From NCBI GenBank assembly GCA_003963305.1, contig RXJR01000008.1, forward strand, positions 1 through 64,000: a stretch of DNA of 64,000 nt, read 5' to 3'. This DNA comes from Candidatus Melainabacteria bacterium. GTDB taxonomy: Bacteria; Cyanobacteriota; Vampirovibrionia; Obscuribacterales; Obscuribacteraceae. The translations under genes were made by a program, and so were the position numbers. Below, one piece after another: positions 27,094 through 35,847 of the stretch (positions are counted from its first letter, which is position 1; every line of letters starts with the position of its first letter). The notes under the pieces are model-generated. The model was not told the DNA's origin. It searched no databases and saw nothing but the letters and a program-made list of their open reading frames with translations.

Positions 27094-27124
27094 AAGCCAG
27101 ACCCCTTCCCGGGGTTTGGCTTTT
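27094..27124 (+). terminator. Rho-independent terminator
   Basis: AAGCCAGACCCC and GGGGTTTGGCTT pair around TTCCC, followed by TTTT. It ends the transcript of the small membrane protein gene. Confidence 0.8.
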
Positions 27125-27174
27125 GCCTCAAATCTATTAATTTATATAGTTGCTATCTGTTTCAGTCTGCATGA

Positions 27175-27226
27175 CTACTCCCATTTTGAATGCGCTTCGG
27201 ACGAGGTAGGTTCAAAATGGGAGTAG
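27175..27226. repeat. 16-bp perfect inverted repeat after secreted-protein gene
   Basis: CTACTCCCATTTTGAA and TTCAAAATGGGAGTAG flank a 20-nt spacer, only 9 bp beyond the stop codon of the minus-strand gene at 27235. No U-tract follows on that strand. Confidence 0.7.
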
Positions 27227-27234
27227 AGGGGAAT

Positions 27235-27918
27235 TTAGTTTTGCACCAGGGCTCCGCAAGTCAGGCTGGAAGTGCACGGCACTTCATCCATAACCAGGGT
27301 GGAAGGATCCAGGAGGTCTTTTCGACCATACACTTGAGTATTGCCGACTAAAATGTACCCGTCGTCTCCGCGAGCATTCAAGACGACGCTGATTCGTTCT
27401 ATGTTCGCACCTTTGAAATTTCCGTTGAAGCTATCCAGATCCTCGGAAGCAACGTACCATCCATTCCCATCTTTAATCTGGGCTGGATGGAAACTACCCA
27501 GTGTGCCGAGAAGATAATCATTGCGTCCATCTAAGCGCCTCAGGCATACATACACGCGAACATTCGAGATGTTGACACCAACGGGTTTGAAATAGATGCT
27601 GAAGCGAGGTCCTGGTGATTTCTTCTGGGGAATGAAATTGGCCGCACTGCCGGTGCCTGTGTAGAATGTGCCCCCCGAGTAACCGTCGTTACTGAGGCTG
27701 ATGGCCGTGTCGCCACCACCAAATCCATATTTTTTTCCTTGATTTGGGCCAATCAGCTTGACGTAAGTCGATTGCAGGTGACCTGCTGGTACGCCAGTGT
27801 CAAGGCAAGTGAATCGTTCGATTGTGCCATCTCGTTCATCTGCCATAGCTGCACTGCCCATAGTGGCAGCGCATATCGACAGCATGGAACCCACGGCTAA
27901 CTTGACAATTTTATTCAT
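27235..27918 (-). CDS. Secreted protein, paralog A
   Basis: A 227-residue exported protein, paralogous to the next gene upstream. The signal peptide is MNKIVKLAVGSMLSICAATMG, with cleavage near AAMADE. Mature protein begins DERDGTIERFTCLDTGVPAGH, has four or more cysteines and a beta-rich pattern ending RISVVLNARGDDGYILVGNTQVYGRKDLLDPS. No known family. AAGGAGG precedes the ATG. Its promoter matches that of paralog B: TATTAT (27985-27990) with GCCACC 17 bp upstream inside a dyad-like sequence. It probably arose by tandem duplication. Confidence 0.75.
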   Translation of the reverse strand: MNKIVKLAVGSMLSICAATMGSAAMADERDGTIERFTCLDTGVPAGHLQSTYVKLIGPNQGKKYGFGGGDTAISLSNDGYSGGTFYTGTGSAANFIPQKKSPGPRFSIYFKPVGVNISNVRVYVCLRRLDGRNDYLLGTLGSFHPAQIKDGNGWYVASEDLDSFNGNFKGANIERISVVLNARGDDGYILVGNTQVYGRKDLLDPSTLVMDEVPCTSSLTCGALVQN

Positions 27919-27984
27919 AATGCCTCCTTGGCTAACTGATTACTTTGTATGACTTTGAAATCCGCGACGCGAGCTGGCTGCAAT

Positions 27985-28013
27985 ATAATAGCCTGTGCTT
28001 CGCATATGGTGGC
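27985..28013 (-). promoter_or_regulatory. Promoter of paralog A with CACC-type -35 region
   Basis: On the minus strand GCCACC, 17 bp, then TATTAT. The spacer contains ATATGCGAAGCACAGGC, closely matching the same region of paralog B. Confidence 0.5.
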
Positions 28014-28370
28014 GGCTCGATGCAAATTTCTCTTCGTCCTCCGCGATCGCACCTGCGATTTGCCCGTGCTGCGCATTGATTCTCTTCTTCGGAGTGAATT
28101 CCGACTAAGTGAGTGTCTGTTTTATGGTGACTGTGACCATTGCGCTGTGGGCAAGTGGCTGCAGCCTCTCTCTGTAATTACTATGCCCATGTTCTGCTTT
28201 GCTATAAAGTCAGTTATTTGAATACTTATGAGAGGTTGCAATCAAACCCGCATGAGCAGCTGATAGAGAAAATGTATCTGGTTGTGAATACACCATTTGT
28301 TTAGAATCAAAGGCGTGACTTTTGCCAATGCTCGCAGCTTGACTGCAAGGGCTTTTCAGGCTCTAGAGTG

Positions 28371-28410
28371 TTCAAAGCCATCTACCGGGAACACAGTAGA
28401 TGGCTTTGAA
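28371..28410. repeat. 15-bp perfect inverted repeat after paralog B
   Basis: TTCAAAGCCATCTAC and GTAGATGGCTTTGAA flank a 10-nt loop, 12 bp beyond the stop of the gene at 28422. Like the repeat at 27175 it has no U-tract and contains TTCAAA at its outer edge, but the arm sequences differ. Confidence 0.7.
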
Positions 28411-28421
28411 GCACTGACAAT

Positions 28422-29084
28422 TCAAAATGGGGAGCAGACCAGAGTATTGGTGCATGACGCGGCGTCCATCACCAGCTTGGATGGGTCGAGCAGCTCCTTT
28501 TTGCTTAAGACCTGGGTGTTGCCCATGAGGATGTAGCCATTGTCTCCGGCGCTATCGAGGGTTAAGCTAATGCGGTTGATGGTGGCACCGGTGAATTCCC
28601 CATTGTAGTTATTCAGGTCTCCACCGACTGAGTACCAGCCGTTGCTAAGACTCGTCGCTTTATATCCGCTCAGTTGTCCGGCAAGATTACGTATCTCTCC
28701 ATCTGCCTTGCGAATGCATACCAACACTCTGCAGTGATCTTGATTCACACCAACTGGTTTGAAGTAAATCTTGAATTGGGATTGTTTTTTTGCAAGAACA
28801 AATGTGGCGGCGCCTCCTGCATAATTTTGATAAAAGCCACGTGATTGTCCATCGTTTGAGAGTTTTAGAGCCATGTTACCGCCGCCAAAACCAAACTTTT
28901 GAGCCACTTCGTTAGCATTCAGGTTGACGTATTCAGCATTTATGTGCCCCGGTTCGACGCCACTTTGAAGGCAGACATACCTCTCAATGGTGCCATCTCG
29001 CTCATCAGCTTTCGCTTGTGTAGCGTGTATTGCGGCGCATGTAGAGAGCAACGTCACCATCGCTAGTTTGTGCAGTTTTTTCAT
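28422..29084 (-). CDS. Secreted protein, paralog B
   Basis: A 220-residue exported protein, paralog of the gene at 27235. The signal peptide is MKKLHKLAMVTLLSTCAAIHA. The mature chain starts DERDGTIERYVCLQSGVEPGH and ends with INRISLTLDSAGDNGYILMGNTQV, then KKELLDPSKLVMD. The conserved cysteines, the KIYFKPVGVN block and the GNTQV ending are shared with paralog A. Function unknown; a surface or periplasmic role follows from the signal peptide. AGGAGGAAAC precedes the ATG. An almost identical promoter layout suggests co-regulation of both copies. Confidence 0.75.
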   Translation of the reverse strand: MKKLHKLAMVTLLSTCAAIHATQAKADERDGTIERYVCLQSGVEPGHINAEYVNLNANEVAQKFGFGGGNMALKLSNDGQSRGFYQNYAGGAATFVLAKKQSQFKIYFKPVGVNQDHCRVLVCIRKADGEIRNLAGQLSGYKATSLSNGWYSVGGDLNNYNGEFTGATINRISLTLDSAGDNGYILMGNTQVLSKKELLDPSKLVMDAASCTNTLVCSPF

Positions 29085-29107
29085 ATGTTTCCTCCTGATG
29101 CTTACCT

Positions 29108-29136
29108 ATAATATCTGCTGTGCCGCATGCGGTGCC
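29108..29136 (-). promoter_or_regulatory. Promoter of paralog B with palindromic -35 region
   Basis: On the minus strand GGCACC, 17 bp, then TATTAT at 29108-29113. The CCGCATGCGG palindrome (29123-29132) overlaps the spacer next to the -35 site, as expected for an activator or repressor site. The full dyad element is 29119-29136. Confidence 0.55.
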
Positions 29137-29546
29137 ATCTTGTGAGACGATCATCATCTTAGAGTGACCTTTCCATCTGCTTACATGGCAAGAGCACTCT
29201 TGCATGCGCTTCTCCCGCTCGTTCGGCGCTGTAAGTCGGACGAGTCAGTGTTGGATGATGCGTGGCTGGACTTCTCGTGTTCGATTGGCTACAGTTTTCT
29301 CCGTATTTAGTATGCCCATAAACGGGCGAATATAAAGTGGTCTAGCGCGCGACACTTTGTGACCGCACGATAACCCGCACCGTAAGCCGTTAAATAGATT
29401 GTGTCTGCTTGTGAATACACAATTTCTTTAGATGTTTGATGCCGTTTCATCGATTTCTAAGTACGGACTCCGATCGGATCTCCAGGGTCTATAGCCTTCA
29501 TAGGTGGTGGCAGTTTTGTTGGCAACAGTGATATTCTGGATGCTTT
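29137..29546. other. Intergenic region
   Basis: Divergent gap between paralog B and the next plus-strand gene. No ORF, RNA gene or clear repeat is seen. Confidence 0.4.
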
Positions 29547-30020
29547 ATGAGCAATTTGTTTCAACGAAATAGGTATGATGCAGCCGAAGTCTCAGCTGCT
29601 CTTGCTGAGATTTTGAAGTCGTTTAGTCAGGACCAGAGTGAGCTTCCATCTCCGGTTGTTCTCTGTTATGAAGTTGAAGGCGAGCCATTAGAACTATATT
29701 TCAGCAATGACGCTGACTTTGGCCGAGATCTGCAGATTGAACGAGCCACGGAGGTCTTCTTACGCCTGACTGAGTTCGATAACCAGGTACAGCAATCGTG
29801 TGAGAGCGATTTTCAACATAATCAACCCGATCGATCATACAAAGAGATGCTGGAGAAGCAGGGGCTTTCGGATGAAGCGGCATACGCGCTGCATCTGGCT
29901 TACATTACAATCGGCGTGAATTCAGCTAAGCTGCATTATTACGGCACATTCGTGAATACTGAGTGGGACGCAGAGTTTGCAAGAGATAACTCTGGGAATT
30001 GGCTGAAAGTCAATTTCTAA
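29547..30020 (+). CDS. Hypothetical cytosolic protein
   Basis: A 157-residue acidic soluble protein. The N-terminal part (ALAEILKSFSQDQSELPSPV) is helical, the centre has alternating beta-like strands (VVLCYEVEGEPLELYFS), and a C-terminal ITIGVNSAKLHYYGTFVNTEWDAEF region is also beta-like. The overall pattern is reminiscent of small DUF2004-like or immunity-protein domains, but I cannot assign it. No toxin gene is adjacent. The start ATG lies 9 nt after a weak purine tract; the next Met is far downstream. Confidence 0.55.
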   Translation: MSNLFQRNRYDAAEVSAALAEILKSFSQDQSELPSPVVLCYEVEGEPLELYFSNDADFGRDLQIERATEVFLRLTEFDNQVQQSCESDFQHNQPDRSYKEMLEKQGLSDEAAYALHLAYITIGVNSAKLHYYGTFVNTEWDAEFARDNSGNWLKVNF

Positions 30021-30360
30021 TGACAAGTTGTTCTGCCTGTCTTTTTGCATTGTTCCGGTGCACAGGTAAAGAGATTAGCGTAGCAGCGATATTGTTATTG
30101 TCTTGTGAAGATACAAAAGTTTGCTGGCGTTGAACTGTTGAACTGCTCTAGCTTTTAGTTATCTCTATCCTCTCTTCTCTGACTTAAAAGAACTCAAGTC
30201 GTTAACTCTTGCCGTTTCAGAATCTTCTTTCTCTCTTTAGTGGGGAGAAGTACTTTTCCGTTCTCGTGCGGTGTAATTGCTTTTAGCACCGCATCTGGTA
30301 TCAACCCGATCATTGCATCGTGGTTTTCCTCCAAACGAAATCGGCAAAAGGAGTGCCGAC
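30021..30360. other. Leader region of the GH35 gene
   Basis: TGCGGTG (30267-30273) and CACCGCA (30287-30293) form a hairpin with a 13-nt loop 68 bp before the start codon; the right arm continues CACCGCATCTGG, matching the leader dyad core. The rest shows no feature. Confidence 0.5.
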
Positions 30361-32853
30361 ATGAGCAAATTGAAACAAATACCCAGCAGCGTTGGTGTGG
30401 GCTCAGTCGAGCTCAGTCAGCGTCGCATACTCGTAGACGGTGTGCCGCGCCAGCTGTTTGCAGGTGAGGTGCACTATTTCCGCCTGGCCAGGCACGACTG
30501 GGAGAATCGACTGCAGCTGCTGAAGAACAGCGGCTTTGACACAGTCGCGACTTACATCCCGTGGATCTGGCACGAGCTTCCTGACGGCGATATAGATGTT
30601 ACCGGTCGCACTGATCCGCAGCGCGACCTGCCTGGTTTCATCGACCTGTGCGCCAGCTACGGCTTGAATGTCATCGTTCGACCCGGCCCCTTCGTCATGG
30701 CCGAGTTGAAGAACGAAGGCATTCCATACCGCATGTACAAGGCTCCCTTCGTCCAACCCGTGACATGGAAGGGTGCCCCTACCAGTACTCGAGTTCTCGA
30801 CTATCTCGCACCGGACTTTCTGGGCGGTGTGGCTCAGTGGTATGACGTGGTCATGCCCGTCATCGCTTCACGTCTCAAGACGTGCGGCGGACCGATCATC
30901 GCTGTGCAGCTCGACAACGAGATTGGTATGTTGCAGTGGGTGTCGAACTGCCCCGACCTCAGCGACCATGCCTGTGAGGAGATGCGGCAGTGGTGCCTGA
31001 AGCGTTATGGCGTTGAAGTCGCGTCTGCCCGCATCGGTGCTGACGTCAACATGCCTCGTGAATGGGCGGACGCCTTGAGAAATCCGGCAGGCGCTTCTCT
31101 CGCCCTGCATCACGACATCGGTCTTTTCATGCGCGATCGCTTCAGGCGCTATGTGCAGACTTTGCGTGGTATGGCAGAGGCGCATGGTGTCTCGGGCGTC
31201 CCATTCGTGATCAATGTGCACGGCACTGGTGGCAATCGCGGATTGACATTCCCGATTGGTATCAGCCAGTTGTTCGAGTCCTATCGAGATCAGCCGCAGA
31301 TGACAGCGGGTTCCGATATCTATCTCGGCGACCTGACCGTTTGCAATCTGCCCGATCTCTACCTGGTCAACGCCTTCATGGAGTCTGTGCAGGGACCGGA
31401 CCAGCCGCTCACGTCGCTGGAGTTCGAAGCCGGCAACGGTAACTACGGTGACGATCTCAGCCAGCTCTACACGCCCGAGGCGGCTGAATTGAAGGCTCGT
31501 CTGTGCATCGCGCAGGGCAATCGGCTGCTCAATTTCTACCTGCACTGCGGTGGCGAAAACCCGCCGCTGCCGAGCACCGGAGACGGCATCGATCGCATCG
31601 CCTTCACCGGGCAGCGTCATGGATTCGCGGCGCCCGTCAGTCCCGAAGGCGCACTCAACGCCGCTTATGGTGGAATGGTTCGGCTGACCAACTCGCTGCG
31701 TGGCATCGAGCATCTGCTTGCCGATTCGCAGCAGCAGTTCGATGACGTGTCGATCGGCTTCGTTCCCGATCACTACCTGACGGAATACCGTTTCCAGGGG
31801 TCGCAAGAGCGTGCTGCGCAGGCGGTTGAGCTCGAGCGATATCGTGGCGCCGGACGTCGCGATGTGCTGGTGCGTTCGCTGCTTCTCAACGGCTTCTCGT
31901 TCCCGGCAGTCAATCTGCAGTCGGCGACGCCTTCCACGCGCGCACTGATACTTGCCACGGGCAGCACTCTGGGCCGAGATGTCCAGGAGCGGCTCGTTGA
32001 CTATGTTCGCGCTGGCGGTACGCTCTTGCTGGTTGGACTGCTACCCGACCTTGATCATGATGGTGCACCATGCACGGTGCTGGCGGATGCGATCGGTTTG
32101 CGGTCCGCCGGACGCGTTTTCGACGAAGTGACTGCCAGAGGGAACTACTGGCCAAGCATTCGCGCTCACGGCTGGGCGGCGCCACGACCAGAGGTGCGTG
32201 CATCCTTCGCCCAATTGCTTGCTGCTCGTGACGGCAGCCAGCTTGAACCGTTCCTGACTGAGATTGAGAGCGGTTTGCCCTGCGCCGCTAGCGTTCGGTT
32301 TGGCAATGGTCGAGTGACTGTGCTGGGATGCGATTATCCTGTGCATCTCAGTTTCTATAGAGACCTCATGGACTCAATTGGAGTGACTCCGACTTATCGC
32401 CTTGATGCGGATGCCCCGGGAGTCATGCTGGTTCCGACCCGGTCCGGCAATGGACTGGAGCTGTTGCATCTCATCAATGTGGCACCGAATGCGGTTTCGG
32501 TTACGGTGCGAAAGGCCGGCAAGAAAAGCTTCGGAGGAAGACGCTTGACCGTTCCGGCTCGCTCGGGCTTTATTTTGCCCTGCGCTGCTGAGGGAGCGTC
32601 GCCTTCTGAAAGCTTGACTGCAACAATAGTCTGGTCGACCGCCGAGTTGATGCGTGAAACGAAAAACAGTATCACTGTGCGTGCGACTCAGCCGGGGCAG
32701 GACGTAGTTTTGCTCGAGACGGACCGGCGTGTTGAATGTCGTTCGGGCACGGTGCTTCGCAAGGGCAAGAGCGTGCGTGTTGTGATTGACTCCGCCGCCC
32801 AGAAAGGAAGACCGGTAACGATCAAGTTCTCAAGCCGGTTGCGCAAGCTCTAA
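30361..32853 (+). CDS. Beta-galactosidase, glycoside hydrolase family 35
   Basis: An 830-residue GH35 enzyme. The catalytic TIM barrel is at the N-terminus, with FAGEVHYFRLARHDWENRL, the GFDTVATYIPWIWHE strand and VRPGPFVMAELKNEG. The acid/base is probably Glu187 in QLDNEIGM; the nucleophile is Glu354 or Glu356 in SLEFEAGNG. C-terminal beta-domains follow. It would release terminal beta-galactose from oligosaccharides or glycans. There is no signal peptide, so it is cytosolic unless exported otherwise. AAAAGGAG precedes ATG 30361. The gene stands alone, without sugar transporters nearby. Confidence 0.9.
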   Translation: MSKLKQIPSSVGVGSVELSQRRILVDGVPRQLFAGEVHYFRLARHDWENRLQLLKNSGFDTVATYIPWIWHELPDGDIDVTGRTDPQRDLPGFIDLCASYGLNVIVRPGPFVMAELKNEGIPYRMYKAPFVQPVTWKGAPTSTRVLDYLAPDFLGGVAQWYDVVMPVIASRLKTCGGPIIAVQLDNEIGMLQWVSNCPDLSDHACEEMRQWCLKRYGVEVASARIGADVNMPREWADALRNPAGASLALHHDIGLFMRDRFRRYVQTLRGMAEAHGVSGVPFVINVHGTGGNRGLTFPIGISQLFESYRDQPQMTAGSDIYLGDLTVCNLPDLYLVNAFMESVQGPDQPLTSLEFEAGNGNYGDDLSQLYTPEAAELKARLCIAQGNRLLNFYLHCGGENPPLPSTGDGIDRIAFTGQRHGFAAPVSPEGALNAAYGGMVRLTNSLRGIEHLLADSQQQFDDVSIGFVPDHYLTEYRFQGSQERAAQAVELERYRGAGRRDVLVRSLLLNGFSFPAVNLQSATPSTRALILATGSTLGRDVQERLVDYVRAGGTLLLVGLLPDLDHDGAPCTVLADAIGLRSAGRVFDEVTARGNYWPSIRAHGWAAPRPEVRASFAQLLAARDGSQLEPFLTEIESGLPCAASVRFGNGRVTVLGCDYPVHLSFYRDLMDSIGVTPTYRLDADAPGVMLVPTRSGNGLELLHLINVAPNAVSVTVRKAGKKSFGGRRLTVPARSGFILPCAAEGASPSESLTATIVWSTAELMRETKNSITVRATQPGQDVVLLETDRRVECRSGTVLRKGKSVRVVIDSAAQKGRPVTIKFSSRLRKL

Positions 32854-32868
32854 AATTGCGCTGACTCA

Positions 32869-32920
32869 GGGTCGAGTAGTGTTGGAGTAATCCGGCACCA
32901 CTCGACCCACCACTTTTTTT
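32869..32920 (+). terminator. Terminator of the GH35 gene
   Basis: GGGTCGAGTAGTG pairs with CACCACTCGACCC, and a run of seven T follows five bases after the stem. Confidence 0.75.
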
Positions 32921-33197
32921 GGGCTTCTTTCTGCTATTTGTATTAGTAGAGGGGCTAGTATGTGTTATGAAGACGTTTGGCTTTGATTAGATGCTGCTGT
33001 TATCCAGATGACTGGCAACCGAGTTTCTGCCCGACAGGGCGGAATCGTTGTTGGTTATTTGGCTACAAAAGCATAGTAATGTGTTGGTAACTTTCTAAGG
33101 CTAAGCTTCAACTAACTGAAGCCCTATTACTACAGTTACTTCACTCACTCGACCGATACGGTTTTGCTCAGCGGCAGCCGCTTCGGAGGAAATTCGC
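32921..33197. other. Intergenic region
   Basis: Nothing is recognised except the short dyad AGCGGC-A-GCCGCT at 33170-33182, placed directly before the ribosome binding site of the next gene. Confidence 0.4.
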
Positions 33198-34790
33198 ATG
33201 TCTGTTGAGACTCAGCCAATCAAGTCTGCGAAGCCAGATGTTCACGAACATCAAGGGAATCGCAATCATGATAGTGCTGCCGGCTCGCTTTCCAGTTCAG
33301 TGTGGGACAGTATGAAGACTGCGAACCTGCCAAAGACTTCCCAGTCTGCTGGCGAATTTTTGATGTTTTCCAGTCCATTTTTAGATTCTAAAACGGGTAC
33401 AGTCAATGCCAGGCTTGAGCCGATAAGCCCTGCGCAGTCATCGTCTGTTAAAGGACAGGAAGCTGTTAAGACCCGAAAGAATCCCGATGGCGGGCACACT
33501 GATACAGGCTCCGGAGCCAATGGTTCAACTGAAGTATCAACGTATGATCCTAGCGGCAAGCTTGTCTTTAAGCGCACGGATAATCGCGACGGCACTTACT
33601 CTGAATGGAAGGTCGACGCAAATGGCCATGTTTCAATACGCGAGAAAGGCTCTGACGGTTCACTTCGAGTCAGAGACGAATACCCGAATGGAAATTTCAA
33701 GGAGCAGACGACTTACAAAGACGGCAAGAAAAGCTCCATCAGCCACTTTGCAGATAATAATGGCGGTTACGTTGACGACAAAATCAATAGAGATGGGTCA
33801 GAAACTCTAAGTCACTTCGATCAAGATGGAACGCTCGTATTTAAATACGCGAAGAACAGTGACGGCAGCTTTTCTCAGCGCAAGTTGAATACTGCGGATG
33901 GCTCAATCGTTTTTCACGACGAGAAAGCAGATGGCAGTTATACAGAATCGAAGGTCGACAAATCCGGTACGTGGAAGACGACTCATACAGTCAATAAGAG
34001 GGACGGTAGTTCCGAAACTAAGAATTACGATCCTTCTGGGAAGCTTGTGAAAGAGCGGCAAGAGAAGAAGAACCACAGCTTCAAGGAGACTACATACGAT
34101 GCTGACGGCAACAAAACAGTGCACGAGCAAGATGCGAAGGGTGACTATGCGGAACAGTTCTTTAATAGCAAAGGTGAGCGCATTAGTCCAACGATAGCTG
34201 TCGTCAAGGCTAGCCCGGAATTTGTTCAACAGGTCAAAGACGAGATTGCCAGGCTGCCGGAGTCAGTCCGCAAGTTGCTTGCTAAAAACGACTCAGTAAT
34301 TGCGATTGCTGGAAAAATGTCAGACGTGGACCCGGCCCAGGCGAAGGAAAGACCTCGCGGTTATGAGAAAGGAGAAACGGGTGATGATTCCGGCGGATCG
34401 GAGCAACAACTGATTGGCAAAAATGGGAAGAAATTGGAACTTGCGATAATTGCTGAGAAGACGCGCTCTGGACTGACTGATGACATTGAAGGCACTGTCA
34501 GGCACGAGGTTGGGCACATGATAGATCATATGCTCAATGATTATTCGCATTCGGCAGTGTTCAAAGCCGCTTTCGATCAAGATGTCGCAAAGATGTCTAA
34601 GGAAACAAAAGAGTCCGAAAAGTATTTCCTTCAGAAGGGAAATCACGGCAAAGACGGCAGAGAAGAAGCTTTTGCTGAAGTAGTACGCGCGGTTACTGGT
34701 GATCCGACAGAGGCAAGAAATGCAGAAGTACTGAAACAGTTTCCTAAATTGGCTGAATTGATCAAAAAGAGACTCGGCGAACTTAACTAA
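33198..34790 (+). CDS. Repeat protein with C-terminal HExxH metallopeptidase domain
   Basis: A 530-residue protein. After a Ser/Thr-rich N-terminus, residues about 95-335 are built from short repeats of the type YDPSGKLVFKR, DGSYTE and DADGNKT, similar to YD/RHS-like or MORN-like beta repeats. The C-terminus (about residues 340-530) has a zinc peptidase signature: HEVGHMIDH with His436, Glu437 and His440, and a downstream REEAFAEVV segment whose Glu490 or Glu494 could be the third ligand. The arrangement resembles the anthrax-lethal-factor/toxin-peptidase class (established clan pattern; assignment is inference). No signal peptide is seen. GGAGGAAATTCGC precedes the ATG. It may be an effector or toxin. 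Confidence 0.75.
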   Translation: MSVETQPIKSAKPDVHEHQGNRNHDSAAGSLSSSVWDSMKTANLPKTSQSAGEFLMFSSPFLDSKTGTVNARLEPISPAQSSSVKGQEAVKTRKNPDGGHTDTGSGANGSTEVSTYDPSGKLVFKRTDNRDGTYSEWKVDANGHVSIREKGSDGSLRVRDEYPNGNFKEQTTYKDGKKSSISHFADNNGGYVDDKINRDGSETLSHFDQDGTLVFKYAKNSDGSFSQRKLNTADGSIVFHDEKADGSYTESKVDKSGTWKTTHTVNKRDGSSETKNYDPSGKLVKERQEKKNHSFKETTYDADGNKTVHEQDAKGDYAEQFFNSKGERISPTIAVVKASPEFVQQVKDEIARLPESVRKLLAKNDSVIAIAGKMSDVDPAQAKERPRGYEKGETGDDSGGSEQQLIGKNGKKLELAIIAEKTRSGLTDDIEGTVRHEVGHMIDHMLNDYSHSAVFKAAFDQDVAKMSKETKESEKYFLQKGNHGKDGREEAFAEVVRAVTGDPTEARNAEVLKQFPKLAELIKKRLGELN

Positions 34791-35359
34791 ACTGTCCTAA
34801 ACCGCAGTAAGGCGCCGACTTCCTCAGCACCTACGTCGTGTCCCAGTAACATGTTTATCAATGCCAGCTTTCTCTTTCGAGAAAGTAATAAACTTGGGTC
34901 ACACCCGGTTATTTTGCTGATGATTCTAATTGCTTGTTGGCATTTTCTTCTTGCCCTATGCAGATCTGAAAGTCGGATGTAGACTTCGGCAAGACCATCG
35001 TGAATGCGTGCCTGCAGCCAGATGTCGGCGCTATTCTTGGTTGCGTTTTTCAGTGCTAGTGTGAAAATCTCTTCCGCTTTAGTGAGATGATTTTGGATGG
35101 TCAGCAGCTCTGCTAACCTTGTCTGCGCCTTAATCGCAATGGCAAAATCACTTTTTGCGATCTCTTCGTATGCAGCCAGAAGCATACAATCTACCATATT
35201 AGATTCACCGCTCAGCCTCGCCGTCTCTGCAATTTGCAGATAGATGTCGATGGTGCGCTCGGCTAAACGGTCGTTTGTTTTCACAATCAGGTAGGTGTGC
35301 ACGGTGGGAACACAATCACAATAATCTTCGTGCCTTTGCGGATCACTGTTGTATTCCAC
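34787..35359 (-). CDS. TPR-like helical repeat protein
   Basis: A 190-residue all-helical protein with at least three tetratricopeptide-like units (AEELLTIQNHLTKAEEIFTLA, IHDGLAEVYIRLSDLHRARR and neighbours). Such proteins act as protein-binding scaffolds. Its stop codon overlaps that of the metallopeptidase gene by 4 bp, so the two transcripts converge and overlap. No strong ribosome binding site is seen before the chosen start; a shorter version is possible. Confidence 0.6.
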   Translation of the reverse strand: MEYNSDPQRHEDYCDCVPTVHTYLIVKTNDRLAERTIDIYLQIAETARLSGESNMVDCMLLAAYEEIAKSDFAIAIKAQTRLAELLTIQNHLTKAEEIFTLALKNATKNSADIWLQARIHDGLAEVYIRLSDLHRARRKCQQAIRIISKITGCDPSLLLSRKRKLALINMLLGHDVGAEEVGALLRFRTV

Positions 35360-35847
35360 AGTTCTGCGAGGACTGCCGAGTGAAGGAGGATTTATACCAT
35401 CGATGCAATTTTCAATTGACGCGCACCGACTCGTTTATCGCAACGTCCGCTAAGAGCAAAAAGCACTGTTCAGTGGGACTGTTACGAGGTGCTCGCTTAG
35501 TTTGAACATTGGTTTCACTATTTTGTTCTGCGTAAGCCTACGAGCAGATTCGTTCAAATTCACTTGAATACGGACGGATCCGTTGTTGCCTTGAAGACCA
35601 GATGTTGCATAACTTCAGGGCATTGTTTTGCGTCATCGAAACTTGAGGCGATCTTAGCGAATTTAGAGCTGATCTTGGTCTTAACTGCTACGGCTTAGCG
35701 CCTACTCTCTGCTCTTCGGGCAGTCTGTATTTGCTCCTGTTGTTCGCTTTCCTGTTGGTGCTATATGCGGTGCCTGCTCGCCATCGTGTTTCTTTGCGCG
35801 TCCTCCCGCGTCACTGATGTGGCGCCAGTTTTTATTGGAGAAAACCT
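35360..35847. other. Divergent intergenic region
   Basis: No gene is recognised. The leader dyad element described separately lies at 35756-35774. Confidence 0.4.
35756..35774 (+). promoter_or_regulatory. GGTGC-TATATGC-GGTGCC element
   Basis: The sequence TGGTGCTATATGCGGTGCC matches the elements at 47453 and 29119. It is 74 bp before the WD40-like gene. Confidence 0.5.
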
